Assembly (NCBI GenBank): GCA_963978905.1
Contig: OZ022260.1
Location: 8,855,725-8,919,724, forward strand
DNA: 64,000 nucleotides
Source: Trichostrongylus colubriformis
Taxonomy: Eukaryota; Nematoda; Chromadorea; Rhabditida; Trichostrongylidae
Direction of reading: 5' to 3'
Shown here: piece after piece, positions 1 through 11,849 of the stretch
Layout of the letters: every line of letters begins with the position of its first letter
Numbering within the stretch: the stretch's first letter is position 1
The notes under the pieces: model-generated
Seen by the model: the letters and a program-made list of their open reading frames with translations, nothing else
Database searches by the model: none
What the model was told of the DNA's origin: nothing
Position numbers and translations under genes: made by a program

Positions 1-994
1 GTGCACAATTGACTTCTCATCGCTTTGGGACCCAACAACATAGCGCCTTTAGCTCGTCCGCATTGCTTCGCTTGCGACATACCGCAGTGCGGCATCCTGA
101 CGTAAGGGTACATACCCGGTTCACGTTATTGTAGGGTTGCCGCTTCGGCGGCGAGGCTAGTTAAGAGTAGCTTTCTTCTCACCGATGTCACAAGCTCAAC
201 AACGATATTTGGCGACACCCATATTAGCCCCCACGTTGGGGCTTCCTTCCCTCTCTAGGCTTAGGCTAAAGCGGTTAGACCTATGCTTTGACAGATGCTT
301 TCTCATGTGGGAGGAGGGGATATCAATTTTAGACAAAGCTTAGGGGGGAAAGGAGCTTCGATGTCGACCCAAAGTTGGTTTCCCCCCTCCCCCCCCCCCC
401 CCCCGACTTTATTTGACCCCGAAGATCTCATGTGCTGCTCACGATGAGCCTTGCCCGATGGCATAAGAAGACCTAGAGCTCATAAGCATACCAGCGCGTC
501 CCATGATGTAGGCCGCGACGCGCGAGCTCATGCGTTGCGGTAGTGCGTCCCTCTGCACATTTGTCCGCTTACCGAAAGTCGTATAATTTTGCTATCATGC
601 TCATTACTCTATACCTCTTTCATTCTTCTTCAAATTCGACAATAGAAAGCGGGCCGGGATAAGGAAGGCGAATGAAGCTAAAAAGGCTGCTCGCCACATG
701 GGCCTTTTCTTTCGCGTGGGACTTCGCTGCAGAGAGGCTTCCTCAACCCCTACTTTCGAGTGAATGACATCTTTTGGGGATTCCTTATCATTCACATTAC
801 CTCTATCACTGTCTTTGAGCACCAAATGCTCATTGTCAACGAGTGAACGTAATAAGTCGTACTCCGATATTAATAGCCACGCACTTTACCGCTTTAAACC
901 GTGTGGAACTGAAGTCGAATAGGCCAAGTATAAATATATATATATGGATATCTATCGGTATATCGGTGATGCCACGCGGGACTTCGTATTCGAC
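1..994. other. Left edge, no recognised gene
   Basis: No exon series with consistent splice signals is visible. A run of about 17 C lies near 388-404, of the kind seen in the dispersed poly-C repeats further right. A 73-codon open frame on the minus strand (604-825) has a basic stretch followed by a short hydrophobic stretch, but no family is recognisable and it may be chance or an exon of a gene outside the window. Confidence 0.4.
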
Positions 995-1016
995 CTCAAA
1001 CTTGGGTAATTAAACT
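995..1016 (-). other. SL1 spliced-leader-like sequence, copy 1
   Basis: Read on the minus strand these 22 bases match the conserved nematode SL1 exon at 21 positions; only the second base differs. The next two bases are GT, as at the SL RNA splice donor. Downstream I see no clear Sm-binding site of the AATTTTTGG type and no good copy of the SL RNA body, so this is probably an SL RNA pseudogene or relic rather than a working SL RNA gene. It could also be the 5' end of a reinserted trans-spliced message, but the retained GT argues against that. Confidence 0.6.
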
Positions 1017-2480
1017 TCATTCAAATATTTAAAATATGATACAAACGCGTATAACTACATATATGAATACACAAGCAAAGCATAGAGAATTACTAATGAG
1101 TGATTACCTGCCAACGGCCGTTTTCGTGCTCCCGATACTTGTGCAAGAGAATTATAGTGCGAACTTATAGTGCCACAATATCTAGTAGTGCAAAACCAAC
1201 AATCCTAAAAATGGGAAGGTTACTTAGAATCCTACAACATACAAAGAAATGAAATACCCAAAATGGCACATTAACGGCAAGAAGAAGAAATGAAAAGTGC
1301 GTAACGATCGCTCACAGTGCAGCTTTTAAGCCGGTGAAGTCGTGCATTGTGCGATGTAGCGCCTGACTACGATCTGATAACAATTATACAGAACATAAAG
1401 CTTGGGAATAATAACGAAGTAACAAATGGGAATTCAGTGCAGCCATAACATCCTGACGTAATCAGATAGCGGACGTGTCGTCAAAGAACCTACAAAGAGC
1501 AAAGTAACTCCGTAATTAGAAATTCGGAAGAAATAGTAATTAAAAAGATACTGAATCGATTCAGTATAGGAACTCGGAATGGTGGTAGGCGTTTGTAACA
1601 ACATCAGTTGGGCTATCGCTCAATACGGCGTCTATCACAGTGTGGACCTCCACATCACATGATTCTACCGAGTTATTCGCACTCTGCGATAGTCTATGGT
1701 ACATACAAAAACGCTAGGTTCTCGTTATCAACCCCTTTATCACAATCGCTAGAATGCAGACGCCATTCTATTAGCTCATCTCTCTTTTGGCTCATCTGTC
1801 AGTTGATCGATCTGCATCTAGTATGTATGTATGGACGTGTCCGTTCTTATGATAATGACTGTGGTAGCGGGGCCACGAACAGCGAGCCCTCACAGAACTA
1901 GCGACCTATCGACCTTGGAGCATCAATCTAATGCTATTGTTGCACATTATCAGTGGTATATAAGACGAATCATTCAGTAAATAAAGAATAAGGTAAAGTA
2001 GTCAAACGATTTACGATGCTTCTCGAGAGCTACAGTGACATGAAGACATTTGCATCGGCAGTAAGGCTTGGCTGCGTGGTCTCGACGTTTCGCCTGCGCC
2101 ACTCTGCCTGGCTACCTGCGAACCAGCTACGCCCGCAAAGTATGAAGATAGGCTGAAGCTGGTCCTGTTGGATATCTCGAGACGCTTAACTGTTCAGGTC
2201 CGTGCTCGTCACCAAAACCACAGGTTGGAATACATTAATCTGGCTGATCTCGAGGCAATTTCTCCTGTTCTCTGGCGCATACAAATAAATAAATAAAATT
2301 AGAAAGGTGGTGAACATAAAATTAGAAAGGTGGTCCCAAATATATCCACCGCTACCATTGTACTTGTAACACTTTGTCGATATATCTGTAACCGTTAATA
2401 TTGTTCGGGCTCGTTTTCCATAAGCTGAGCTGGGCAAAACTTTAAAGATAGCATTAGGGGTAATGCGGTAATGGAGAGAT
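1017..2480. other. Intergenic stretch, nothing recognised
   Basis: AT-rich DNA with short open frames only. A short direct repeat built on the string AAATTAGAAAGGTGGT lies near 2297-2335. No coding exon, RNA gene or transposon end can be supported. Confidence 0.4.
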
Positions 2481-2489
2481 CCCTACAAG

Positions 2490-2998
2490 AAGTCACTCAC
2501 ATGGTAGTCCTGGGCCTAAGAAAGCTATCCTTGGCGAAATCCCGGTGAAAAAGCCCCCTCCAAGCTGTAGAAACCCTGCAAAACGCCGCAACCATGCAGC
2601 GGTTCTGCCTTTTAGACACAGCGGTCCCGCCTCCCGATGACGTAATTCCCGATTGACTGGGGTGGGAGCGGCCAAGAAGATGCGGCGGGATCTAAGGTTT
2701 TGCGGCGCGCTTTCGCAGTTTCAGCTTGAAGCTCACTCCAAAAAGTAGATCCTGTCATATTTCCAAACATTCCCTTGTGTTTACTTGGCAACATGCCAAT
2801 GCTAGATCAGACTACCCGTCTCTTGACGGGAAGGTCGTCCGGGTCGAGAATCAACGGTGAGAAGGGGGTCCTATTTCTCGGGTTTTTGGCCATTTCCATC
2901 CGTTTTTTCTCCACTATCCTGATACTAGGCATCTCGATTTTCATATGCACTATTTCTTTTATTTTTCGTCCGACTTTCCCCTAATGCTGCCTTTAACC
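2490..2998. repeat. Dispersed repeat family R1, copy 1
   Basis: The right part (about 2860-2997) resembles 7810-7947, 13600-13775 and 39858-40015. All share a purine-rich start, a T/C-rich middle with CGGTTTTT- or CCGTTTTTTC-like strings, a segment with CTTTCATATTC or a variant, and an end reading GTCTTTAA or similar. No terminal inverted repeat or transposase was found. The open frames inside are judged non-coding because they are not conserved between copies. Confidence 0.5.
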
Positions 2999-3210
2999 TA
3001 AAATCAAGTCGAACTCACACTTACACTATCTAAACACGGCACTAATTCGTTCAATCCCTCATGAGCCATATCTTATATACAACTTTCAAAGGCGTTCGAT
3101 TAAAAGCTAGCAACCTATCACACACTGAGCATGAAAATCAGCTCAGGCATTGTTCAGAGTTCGTGATTCAGGCAGAAGGAGAAAAAGATATGTATCGATC
3201 AGGCGATCAG

Positions 3211-3606
3211 GCGTAGACCGCTTTCATACTTTGCGCACCGACGCCGTCACCGGCGGCGACGGCGTCAAACTCACTCAACCACTTGCCCGCCTCCGGCGAC
3301 GGCGTCCATAGATAATGCGCAGCGTTTGCAAAATTCTTGACCCAATCACACTACAGTATGGTGATTGTGGCCGCTTCGAATCTTGGCGCTGTGCCAATAC
3401 ACGAAGCGGCCACGATCACCATATTGGCACAGCGCCAAGATGCGAAGCGGCCACAATCACCATTCTGTAGTGTGATTGGGTCAAAAATTTTGCAAACGCT
3501 GCGCATTATCTATGGACCCCGTCGCCAGCGGTGGGCAAATGGTTGCGTGAGTTTGACGCCGTCAACGACGGTGACGGCGCGGTGCACAAAGTATAAAAGC
3601 GGCCGT
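3211..3606. mobile_element. Large palindromic MITE-like element
   Basis: Two arms of about 190 bp (3211-3404 and 3422-3606) are near-perfect reverse complements around a loop of about 17 bases. The ends read GACCGCTTT and AAAGCGGCC. A GTA lies just outside on each side, which may be a 3-bp target duplication, but that is weak evidence. GC-rich GACGGCGTC strings occur in both arms. No coding capacity. It is probably a non-autonomous DNA transposon; the family is unassigned. Confidence 0.65.
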
Positions 3607-4594
3607 ACCATCCATCTAATCGATACGCATCTTACCCTTTCCGCCTTAATCGCGCGTTCCCCCAGTACTCTGATCGTCCGGTCGCCAAAAAATCACTCAA
3701 TCGTTTGTTTCTTAATTATTTTGCCCAGTCGCCGAACCGCCTGATCGCAAAATCCAGGCGTGATCGAAAACTCTAAAGGCTGCTTTAGGTGGTATCGTCA
3801 GTAATCTCTTGCCATTTTGCAATAATGATTTTATCAAAGGGTATCCCTTTATGCTAATTCAGCTTCTCTTGGTTGGCACGGGTCTAGAAAATGGCAGAAG
3901 TGCAGGTGTAGGAGATACTACCTTGCGGGTATGGGTATGGCGAAGGGTTACGTGAAGATGTCAAATTCCCCTTCGGTCGCAACTTAATCATTAGTATAAA
4001 AGGAAATTTACTTGCATGAAAGAAGTTCTTCCATTCTATTAGGTCATCTATGACGAATTCCTTTTCTTCAGTCAGCTAAAAATTAGCCAATTCAGGGGAA
4101 CGTCTGTGTCTATTACGAAATGAACAGCTGTAAAAATCCACAAAAGTACATGGATGACATGCACGTCTCGGACCCGACCAAGGTGGGCTTTTGGAAGGCG
4201 ACTTCTTTTGAGTAACATGTAGCAATGCTACAATTATCGATTGAAGATTTCTTGAGGGGGAGGGGTCGTGTTTCTCAAAAAATTTCCTCGACCCCAGGCT
4301 CAATAGCGGTTGATAAAGACTGATTAGACCTAAGAGCGGAGTGTGCCCTTACTCATGATATACCCTTACAAATTATACACTACACCACTACACTTATAGT
4401 ACAGTGCGACCGATAACACGTGTAAGATGCTGGGTAGGAGAGCTCGTTTCCTATCAGGTTTGATTCACTTGCTCTAGAAATCTGTGTCGACAGATTACCT
4501 TTACAGTTTTCCAAAGAGTGTTGCTTACGTTTGGAGATATAATAGGAAACAGTAAATGACTAACTTCTCAACCCTCTACGGGTCTCTTCTAGTA
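3607..4594. other. Intergenic stretch, nothing recognised
   Basis: Beyond the palindrome no gene, RNA or repeat could be supported. Confidence 0.4.
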
Positions 4595-5210
4595 TAGGGT
4601 CCGCCAATAAGTGCGCTCGATCTTTAAAATGAAATAAAGCAAGTTATGTGAGAGGTATAAATGAAATTTATTTTTTGTTCTGAAGAGTATCCGAATGCAT
4701 TATGTATGGAAAATAACATCGCTCAAATGGCCACCTCGGCTTCGCTTTGTGCCGCGCATACGAGAAGTCTAATTTTCAGTGACTCTAACGCACAAATCGG
4801 GCTGTATTTCATCGATGGCGTGGCGTATGTTGACTTTGAGGTCATCAGTGTTTTGTGGTTGGTTTGCGTAGACCTGCGATTTAAGAATACCTCACAAGAA
4901 ATAGCCTAGTGGGGTTAAATCGCACGATCTCGGTGGCCAGTTAATGTCGCTTTCGCGCGAGATAACCTTTCCTCCGAAGCGCTGTGCAGAAGATCCGTTG
5001 TGGCGCGCTCCTGCTGAAACCACATATCCTCGACATCCATATTGTCGATTTCATGCCTGAAAAAGTTCGTTATCATGAATCTTTATCGAAATTGGCGGAG
5101 AGCGGGGAATGTTGCTCGAACCGACGAATGATTTTCGTAATAAGTTTCCAATGATTTGCACACGTTGCTCGCGGCTGTCAAAGATAGAGCGCGCTTATTG
5201 GCGGACCCTA
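4595..5210 (-). mobile_element. Degenerate mariner/IS630-type transposon
   Basis: Terminal inverted repeats of about 30 bp start TAGGGTCCGCC and end GGCGGACCCTA, flanked by TA on both sides. Minus-strand translation across frames gives a transposase C-terminal part: a VISRESDINWPPRSCDLTPL segment, corresponding to the last-aspartate region of these transposases, then FLWG and a short tail before the stop. The N-terminal DNA-binding part and the first catalytic aspartate are missing, and frames shift, so it is a dead, internally deleted copy. Confidence 0.8.
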
Positions 5211-5376
5211 TACCATGCGACCACCATAGCCCCAAATACATTCCTTTCCTAATCCGATATCATTTGTAGCAGCTGCTAGACATTCATCGTTTCCAGCAGT
5301 GGTAGTCGAGCAACTGAGCATTGCTGAGTGGTTTTTCCTCAATTATCACCATTTTAACTAGCACACAGTACTACAC

Positions 5377-5606
5377 GGGTGTATATTGTTAGGACAGAAA
5401 CGTCGCGTGGCCGTGTTCGACACGCGACGAGATGGTGCGAGCTATGCGCGCCGTATTGGATGGGTCTCGAAGCGATGACGGTGCTCTACGCCTCATTCTA
5501 GGCGTAATCGCTTCAGGACTCAACTAATACGGCGCGCATAGCTCGCACCATCCCGTCGCGTGCCGAACACGGCCACGCGCTGTTTCTGTCCTAACGATAT
5601 ACACCC
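5377..5606. mobile_element. 230-bp fold-back MITE with 9-bp target duplication, copy 1
   Basis: The element begins GGGTGTATAT and ends ATATACACCC, and its arms of about 100 bp are reverse complements. It is flanked by the exact 9-bp direct repeat GTACTACAC (5368-5376 and 5607-5615). A second copy of the same length lies at 25974-26203. Long inverted arms plus a 9-bp duplication fit a non-autonomous Mutator-like (MULE) element. The superfamily is inferred, since no transposase is present. Confidence 0.8.
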
Positions 5607-5615
5607 GTACTACAC

Positions 5616-7570
5616 GATCACTTGGTAGAACTATGCCATTGAAATAGTGATGTTTTTTTCGGTCACCTGTTTTCCATACTATATCGAAGGTTATGCAAAG
5701 CGAGGCGCTGTTTCGGTTGAACACGTTTGTAGCCTCAGTCAATCAATCGACATGAATTCCACTGTATGATGTGTGTAGTACTGTGTGATGCAAAACTGGT
5801 GAGACGACAGTTGAGGAAAAAGGGGAGCGTCGCCTTTGAATACACTGAATTCATTGTTATTGAGAGCATTCAGCATGCTGCATTTTGTGGATTGTTTCAA
5901 AATGGCTCTCATCAAGAAATTGCTGCTTGCTTCTGTCTCTCGGACGACTGCAACGGAGGTGGAATAGTACGAGTTGGTTCAATTGTCCTATAATCCTTCG
6001 GAGGACCGCTGCGTAAACTTTCGCCATGAGTTTTCCATCGAATCACACATATTAGAATCTTTTGAAGGCTTTTTCTTAAAGTGTGGAATCAATCGTGAAA
6101 GAAGTCTACAGAGCGAAATCATAGCGAAAGGAAAAAAATTATAGCGAAAACAAGAGGACGCATGCTTTGGCTCCGTGCTTTGAGCTTCTACGCTTTTACG
6201 CTCCTCTTGTTTTGCTTTTTGCTGATGTGGCTTCAATCGTTTGTAACGATCACGAGCAGTAACAGTTTCCCCGATCTTGTTTCTGCCTTTTTTATGATTA
6301 CCACGAGTAACCTCATGAAAGGCGCAGCCCTAGCGTCCTCTATTCGACCACTAAGTTCCCTAATCATCAAATTTTGTCAACTGAATTAAGAAGAATTCAA
6401 GAAGATTGTGTGCCGTAAAATCTTATGTATATAGTCAAACACGAATGGTGCAGAACCAGTGGACATGCAACTTCCTGAACTTCAACCTCGTCAAGTGACC
6501 CGTTCCTCTACCGAATATAAATTCTATAAAGTACAATTTCTAGTCGATGTTGCGATTAAGATCACTGTGTGAACTATAAATTCAGAGGAAGGAAGATCTT
6601 TGGAAAGCGTGCATTAACCACAGCGCAACGTACTACGTAACGGCCCACACTGAATGCTGGCTTCAAGAGCTCCAGCTACTGCGTAATAGTGATCACATGG
6701 TTTTAACCAATATAATAGGATAGAGACTGCTGCTACATATTTCGTTTTTCGGTCTCCATGATCGTGGCATCTTCGTTCTCTGTGTTTCAAGACCTATTCT
6801 TTACAGTGTTGGTGCAAGTGAAAAAGGTGTGATCGACCTCATCATCTGCATCCCAACATCCATGTACCGCTGAAACTGAAATGTTCACATTCCCCACAAA
6901 AACCGTGCACGCTGAGCGCCAGTGATATCAAAAGTCTCTTTTAGGATCTGTAATTTGAAGCGTTGTAGGGGTGGTTCCTAACAGCCCATGATCTTTCTTC
7001 GTTGCGAAATCTTGAGCTTTTTGCAATCGCGAGGACTTGGTTTAAGCTTGGTTCGAAACACTTTTTTTTTCAAGAATTTTATCATGTCGACGCTAGCAGC
7101 TCCGCGTCCGATGCCGAACGCTGCTGCATGGACCTTTATACCTATGTCCGATCGAACAACGGAAATTTTGAAGTGCTTCCAACGAAATTTGTATCCTCGT
7201 GACGCAACATCAGCAGCGGAAGCAGGTGAAAGCTCGAGGTACATTTACGTTTCGCCGAAAGTTCATTCATTGTCGGGAATCGGGAGACAATCCCTCTTAC
7301 TGCATGCTTGCAATCCGCTTTTCCGAATTCGCCAAAGGGATTGCGAGTGCTGTATAGATGGTGCGGCTGGTCACGCACCCTCTCTACTTGCTTTGGAGCT
7401 CCAGAAGCGCTTTGAGGCAGGGCGAGTAAGTTAGAGGTGGTGAGCTACAGTAGCGAATGGTGAAAAGGCCGAGACTGCGAAGCAAACGAGGAATGAAAGT
7501 TCACACACTGAGAATATCATCGTAAAAGATGCGTTTTTGCGTCCTGTGGATACCTTTTCTTTAAAGGCAC
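5616..7570. other. Gene-poor stretch with one exon-like segment
   Basis: No recognised gene. On the plus strand at about 7073-7226 a segment with a T-rich tract and AG upstream, and a GTGAAA donor-like site downstream, reads open (alanine/proline/serine-rich). There is no homology that I recognise and no neighbouring exon, so it is not called as a gene. Confidence 0.35.
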
Positions 7571-7576
7571 CAGTAG

Positions 7577-7950
7577 GGGTGGGGGGAAACTGAGATCCGG
7601 GAGTACATGTTCTCTGAAAACGAACCTTTTGTTTCAGAAGAGGTCATATGTGGTGAAAATCGCATTGAAAAACGCGGCTTGGGGTCTTATGACGAACCCT
7701 CAGTCCTGCAGCCGGGCGAGTCGCCGGGAAGAGGGGGGGAGGGGAAACGATCACTGATTAAGTCTTTGGCCTGCCTGCACTCCACCCCGGCTAGTGGGGC
7801 AGAGGGACGCGAGAGAGAAGGGTGATTTTCGGGCCTATTCCTCGGTTTTTCGCAGTTTCATGTCGTTCTTTCTCTACTCTTATACTGCCGAGCTCCTCTA
7901 CTTTCATAATCCCCCAATTTGCCAAATTTATGTCCCGGTGTCTTTAAGTA
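7577..7950. repeat. Dispersed repeat family R1, copy 2
   Basis: The left part shares GTTTTCTGAAAAC-like and GGCGAAAAT/GGCGAAACT-like strings with 13080-13180. The right part shares the T/C-rich block and the GTCTTTAA end with the copies at 2490, 13065 and 39540. No coding function is supported for the open frames within. Confidence 0.5.
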
Positions 7951-8868
7951 TACCATTGGTTGCTGAGCCCTCTTTCTACACAGAATTTTCATATTCCTCC
8001 ATATATCCTATCCAGAATTTCCATAGCTGAGCTACACTTATGTACTATTCTTGTTGTGCTCCTTTTCCTTTCTTCCATTCTGAATAGGCCTGTTGTCATA
8101 AAACGAGAACACCATGCCCGTGCCATTTGTGATTCTGTTTCGAATACAAGTCCAAGAAGTTGTTTATGATGATTCGGAAGGATGAGTGAGAGTTTGGAAT
8201 GCGAATAAAGCGGCTAGCTACACCACAGATTGGCTCGGTTGGCTTCCTGAATAGCTTACGCTTCATTATTAATCTTTTTCTAGCTCTCTGATTCTGATTA
8301 TCGCTCTGAGTGTTGTGGGAGTAATATTGCTGTGTATTGTTGGGAGAATTGCCTATCATTTCAAAGAAGAACATCGAAAAGTGAGCATTTAATGCATTGT
8401 AAATGCAGGTTTTTGAACGCCATTTGAAGTACACCGAATCCGTACCCGCTTCTCCATTCTGTAGAAGATAAATATAATATATGAATATGAAATCAGCCAG
8501 AACGCTTATTGCACTTGTGAAAGGTGAAAGCTCGTTAAAGAGACATTCCAGGATCACTTCGAGCGGGTTAAGAGCTGAATTATGAAATTAGAGGCACTAA
8601 TTAGTACGCCGACAAGAAAATATCTTTTAAAAAATCCCGAAACTGGCAAAAATAAGGTCTCCTTACATCTGGCCTTGGACGAGTTTGCCGCGTGGAAACG
8701 TGACTTTGAATCAGTTCCCGCTGAATGGTATCAGAAAGAACTCTAGGAAACCACCTGTTTGCGCATGTCAAAGTCTCCCATATCACTGGCATCTCTTCCT
8801 TATCTTATATTATCACCAGCACTTGGCTCGACTTTTCCTGCTAACTTCTGAGGGTCTGTATAGTGTAC
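7951..8868. other. Intergenic stretch, nothing recognised
   Basis: A 153-codon open frame on the minus strand (8096-8557) is AT-rich and shows no motif, domain or splice context. No gene is called here. Confidence 0.35.
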
Positions 8869-8890
8869 CTCAAACTTGGGTAATTGAACC
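8869..8890 (-). other. SL1 spliced-leader-like sequence, copy 2
   Basis: On the minus strand 21 of 22 bases match the SL1 exon; the fifth base is C instead of T. GT follows directly at the donor position. The RNA just downstream could pair TTTGAGG with CCTCAGA around a 14-base loop, but no Sm-site-like AATTTTTGG is visible in the next 100 bases. It is best read as an SL RNA variant or pseudogene. A short (AC)n run lies next to its 5' end at about 8892-8912. Confidence 0.6.
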
Positions 8891-8912
8891 GGACACACAC
8901 ACACACACACAC

Positions 8913-10319
8913 GCAAACGGATACAAGTCGCAGGCTTCATTTTCCACGTTGTTGCCACCGTTGCCACCGTCATTGCCAACAATCACGTCTGAGGTGGGCG
9001 GGCATAGGTTGGTAGTGGAACTGCGCTTGCGTTTGTGGCTCTGCACGTTCCAGGAACTTACACCCACGCCTCGATAAAGGTACAGCCCACGGGTTGTGGG
9101 TCGAACTATCTGATCACGGGGGAGCTGTAATACCCAATAATCCTGATACGTGCCTTTAAGTGAAGTGGATCCTGGTTTTGACAATGCATGAGCTTGCGAA
9201 TCGCCACACTCTCGAAACTTTCCTTCTGCAACTATTCACTTTCATGCAAAGAGATAAACAAGCAAGCATATTTCTTCGCCCTGAGGCCAGCGACAGTGGT
9301 AATACGGTTGTATCATTCATACCAATATTTGATGTTGACCGGTGGACGTTTTCACCACGAAAGTCGACACACGGAGCATCACGTAGTTTCAGTTACGGTC
9401 GATTTGGCAGTAAAATTACGACACGATGGTATCACTATACTATCACACTTATTGCTCCACACCTTAGTGACTGTTCGGCAACGTCAACCCTGGGAAGCGA
9501 ACCACGTGAAGAGAGACGAAACCTGTTGAAAACTATGCCTCGCCCAAATCTCAGGCTCGCGCCTTTCACCGGGAACTGCGCCACACATAATCTCCCTAGA
9601 CTCTGGTTTTCATTTGTAAGACTTACTATAGGAGTTCCTCATTACATTTCCCAACACAGTGTTTTAGCGCCTCTACACTAGAAAAGTTAGGACGAATCCT
9701 GTTAAGAGGATGTACTGGGAAGGAAGGAGAGAGAGGGATGGTTTGCGATATATTACGATCTATCGCACCAATAACATATGTGAAGGCGTTGCTTTACTCA
9801 ACAGCGAAGGTAAAAACGAGGCACACATTAGACTATGCGATGCCAGATGTGGGCGTGGTTAGCCTGGGTTTGGGAGACCTTGCCGCCGTGATGACGCATC
9901 GAAGCAATACACAAAGGTGTCTGGATAGTTTCCACGAATTTTAGGTGACTTATAGCGTTCATTGATGAAAGTAGAGACGCTAATTGGGTAGTCAGAGATG
10001 AAAAGTGTTGGAAACCCTCCAAGTACATGAATTTTAGCTATCTCAGCCATCTTTCTTGTCCAACTGCACGATTTCATGAAAGCGCTAGGCGAAAAAACCA
10101 GATGAAGCGGCAGAAAATAGACGTCTGATTTGTGTTTCATCGCTATCTGAGAGGGGTTAGGCCGCCCTCATACCCTGCGGTGTCGGCGGCAGGTAGTGGC
10201 GGCGTGCCTCCGCGTCTTCGCCCCTGCCTCGTTGCCTGCGTCCTCCATGCCATGCTACCTCGCAGCCTGTGAACGCGTCCACACGTTTTTGGCGCAGAGA
10301 ATGATGGCGGCCCTGGGGT
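8913..10319. other. Intergenic stretch, nothing recognised
   Basis: Two overlapping plus-strand open frames (9160-9681 and 9188-9529) and a minus-strand frame (9859-10140) have no domain, no conserved motif and no exon signals. The part at 10141-10319 is GC-rich and simple in composition. Confidence 0.35.
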
Positions 10320-10540
10320 GTGTTGCAAGTGTTCCGATGTCTAGAGGTCGGCACCGAACAGGGTCACCGCCCTTCGCGAATTGTCCGAATGGTGGCGTGT
10401 CCTGCCGTCTGGGCTCTCCCAGATTTGCCTAAGCCTTTTCAGGGGAGAAGCTTTGGCAGCGTTATTTACCTGTCTTTACCTGATTGCAATCCGCCGCGCA
10501 ACCTGACCTGACCTCACCAATCGGAACACTTGCACTCCAC
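10320..10540. mobile_element. MITE-like element with GCAAGTGTTCCGAT ends
   Basis: TTGCAAGTGTTCCGAT at 10323-10338 is answered by its reverse complement with the same core at 10520-10536, giving a 220-bp unit with inverted ends. The same end motif recurs at 19091-19105 and, inverted, at 22168-22184 inside the kinase intron. No coding capacity. Confidence 0.5.
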
Positions 10541-11220
10541 CCGCGGCCCAGCCGCCATAAGGATGCAGCCCTGGCAGCTACGAATCGATCCATCTCCTCA
10601 CTAATTGTAAGAGGGGAGGAGCACTGTAGTTATGGGAAATGTGCCCCACAATTCAAATGTTGAGTTGCTGGGTGCATCTAAACTCACTTAGAAGTATGTT
10701 TGGTCTTCCTTTGTTTTTTCTTTTTCCCTTAGTGGTAGAAAATCTGGAGAAAAAGAAAAAAGACGTTGTTGTATTATTTTCTGCTTCCTTTTCAGAAGCG
10801 TCTAGCCGAGACATGGGAGCAGAGAGTAAAAGAAGCAGCAGAAGAAATCGAAAAAAGCTCAAAAAGCCCCGGTGGGAGTGGTACCCTAAGAGATATTAAA
10901 AAAGAAAAAAGCAAACGATGAACGTTCCTCCCTTCAGAAGCTTTAGTTATCATAACGTCCTAGTACATTCTCTCAAACAGTACTCAAAAAAATACAATTA
11001 GGGTGCAACTGGAAGCTCGTTTCTTTTAAAAAAATGAAATAAATTTTTCGTTTTGAAGCAGCCTCTGCGTGGATTGTCATAGCTCGTTGTAACAATGTCT
11101 TTAACTGTTACGATTACAATGATACTCCGATGAAGAGTCTAGATGTGCAACAAAACAAAACGTATTGATGATGTCTGGCAGTACTATGCGCTAGCAATAT
11201 TGGTATCCTGCAAGGAAGCG
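10541..11220. other. Intergenic stretch, nothing recognised
   Basis: AT-rich with A- and T-tracts. An open frame near 10639-10899 is low-complexity and lysine/serine-rich. No gene supported. Confidence 0.35.
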
Positions 11221-11224
11221 TTCA

Positions 11225-11620
11225 TAGTGGTGGACTCCGAGTTTTTGTGGAACTGTGGGAAAAGTTAGATACGTATCTATTGCAGAATCGCGGAATTTGG
11301 ATTCATGTGGAATTGAGTAATCCCTCGCGGAATTGTGGAATGAGCGGAAAAAGATTAGATACGTATTGATCTGGAGGATGGTGGAATTTGAATCTGCATG
11401 TTTGTGGAAATGCAGAATTGTGGAATTCTTATTCCTCTGATCCTCTCAACTGGGTAGAATCCGGGAATGAACATTCATCCATTCTTTTCCCGCAAATTCC
11501 ACGGAAACGCAAAATCCACAATTTTCCCATTCGTTATCTACCCTTTTCATTTCCCGCAATTCCTCAAAAAACGCAAATTCCTCTATTATAAGCGCTGCCC
11601 GAACACCCTCACTCCTCTAC
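11225..11620. repeat. Degenerate GTGGAATTG simple-sequence array with inverted halves
   Basis: The left half repeats strings such as GCGGAATTGTGG and GTGGAAT. The right half repeats the complement (ATTCCAC, CGCAATTCC, CGCAAATTCC). The block can fold back on itself. GATACGTAT occurs twice in the left half (11269 and 11357 region). Confidence 0.5.
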
Positions 11621-11849
11621 GGGATTCTAAGCATATCAGCGGTCGAAACATTCAGTTGTTACTGGAGTAGAAGCAGCAAGTGTATTTACTTGCTCAGCAT
11701 TCTTTGCTTCAGCCGCAATTAGTCATTATATGGGCGTAAAACACTATTTATCAAATATCTGCTCAGCATAAACTCCACCACTATTTGGCAGTCTAGAAAT
11801 TTCGACGGTCTGCGTGTTTTATTACAGGTGCTATCGGCGCGAGAACGAA

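Noticed and set aside
8096..8557. 153-codon minus-strand frame
   Set aside because: AT-rich with no recognisable domain or splice context; long frames of this kind are expected by chance in a window this size.
995..8890. Functional SL RNA genes
   Set aside because: The leader part is excellent, but no Sm site or SL RNA body was found downstream of either copy.
9160..9681. 173-codon open frame
   Set aside because: No motif, no exon signals, and another frame over the same bases is nearly as long.
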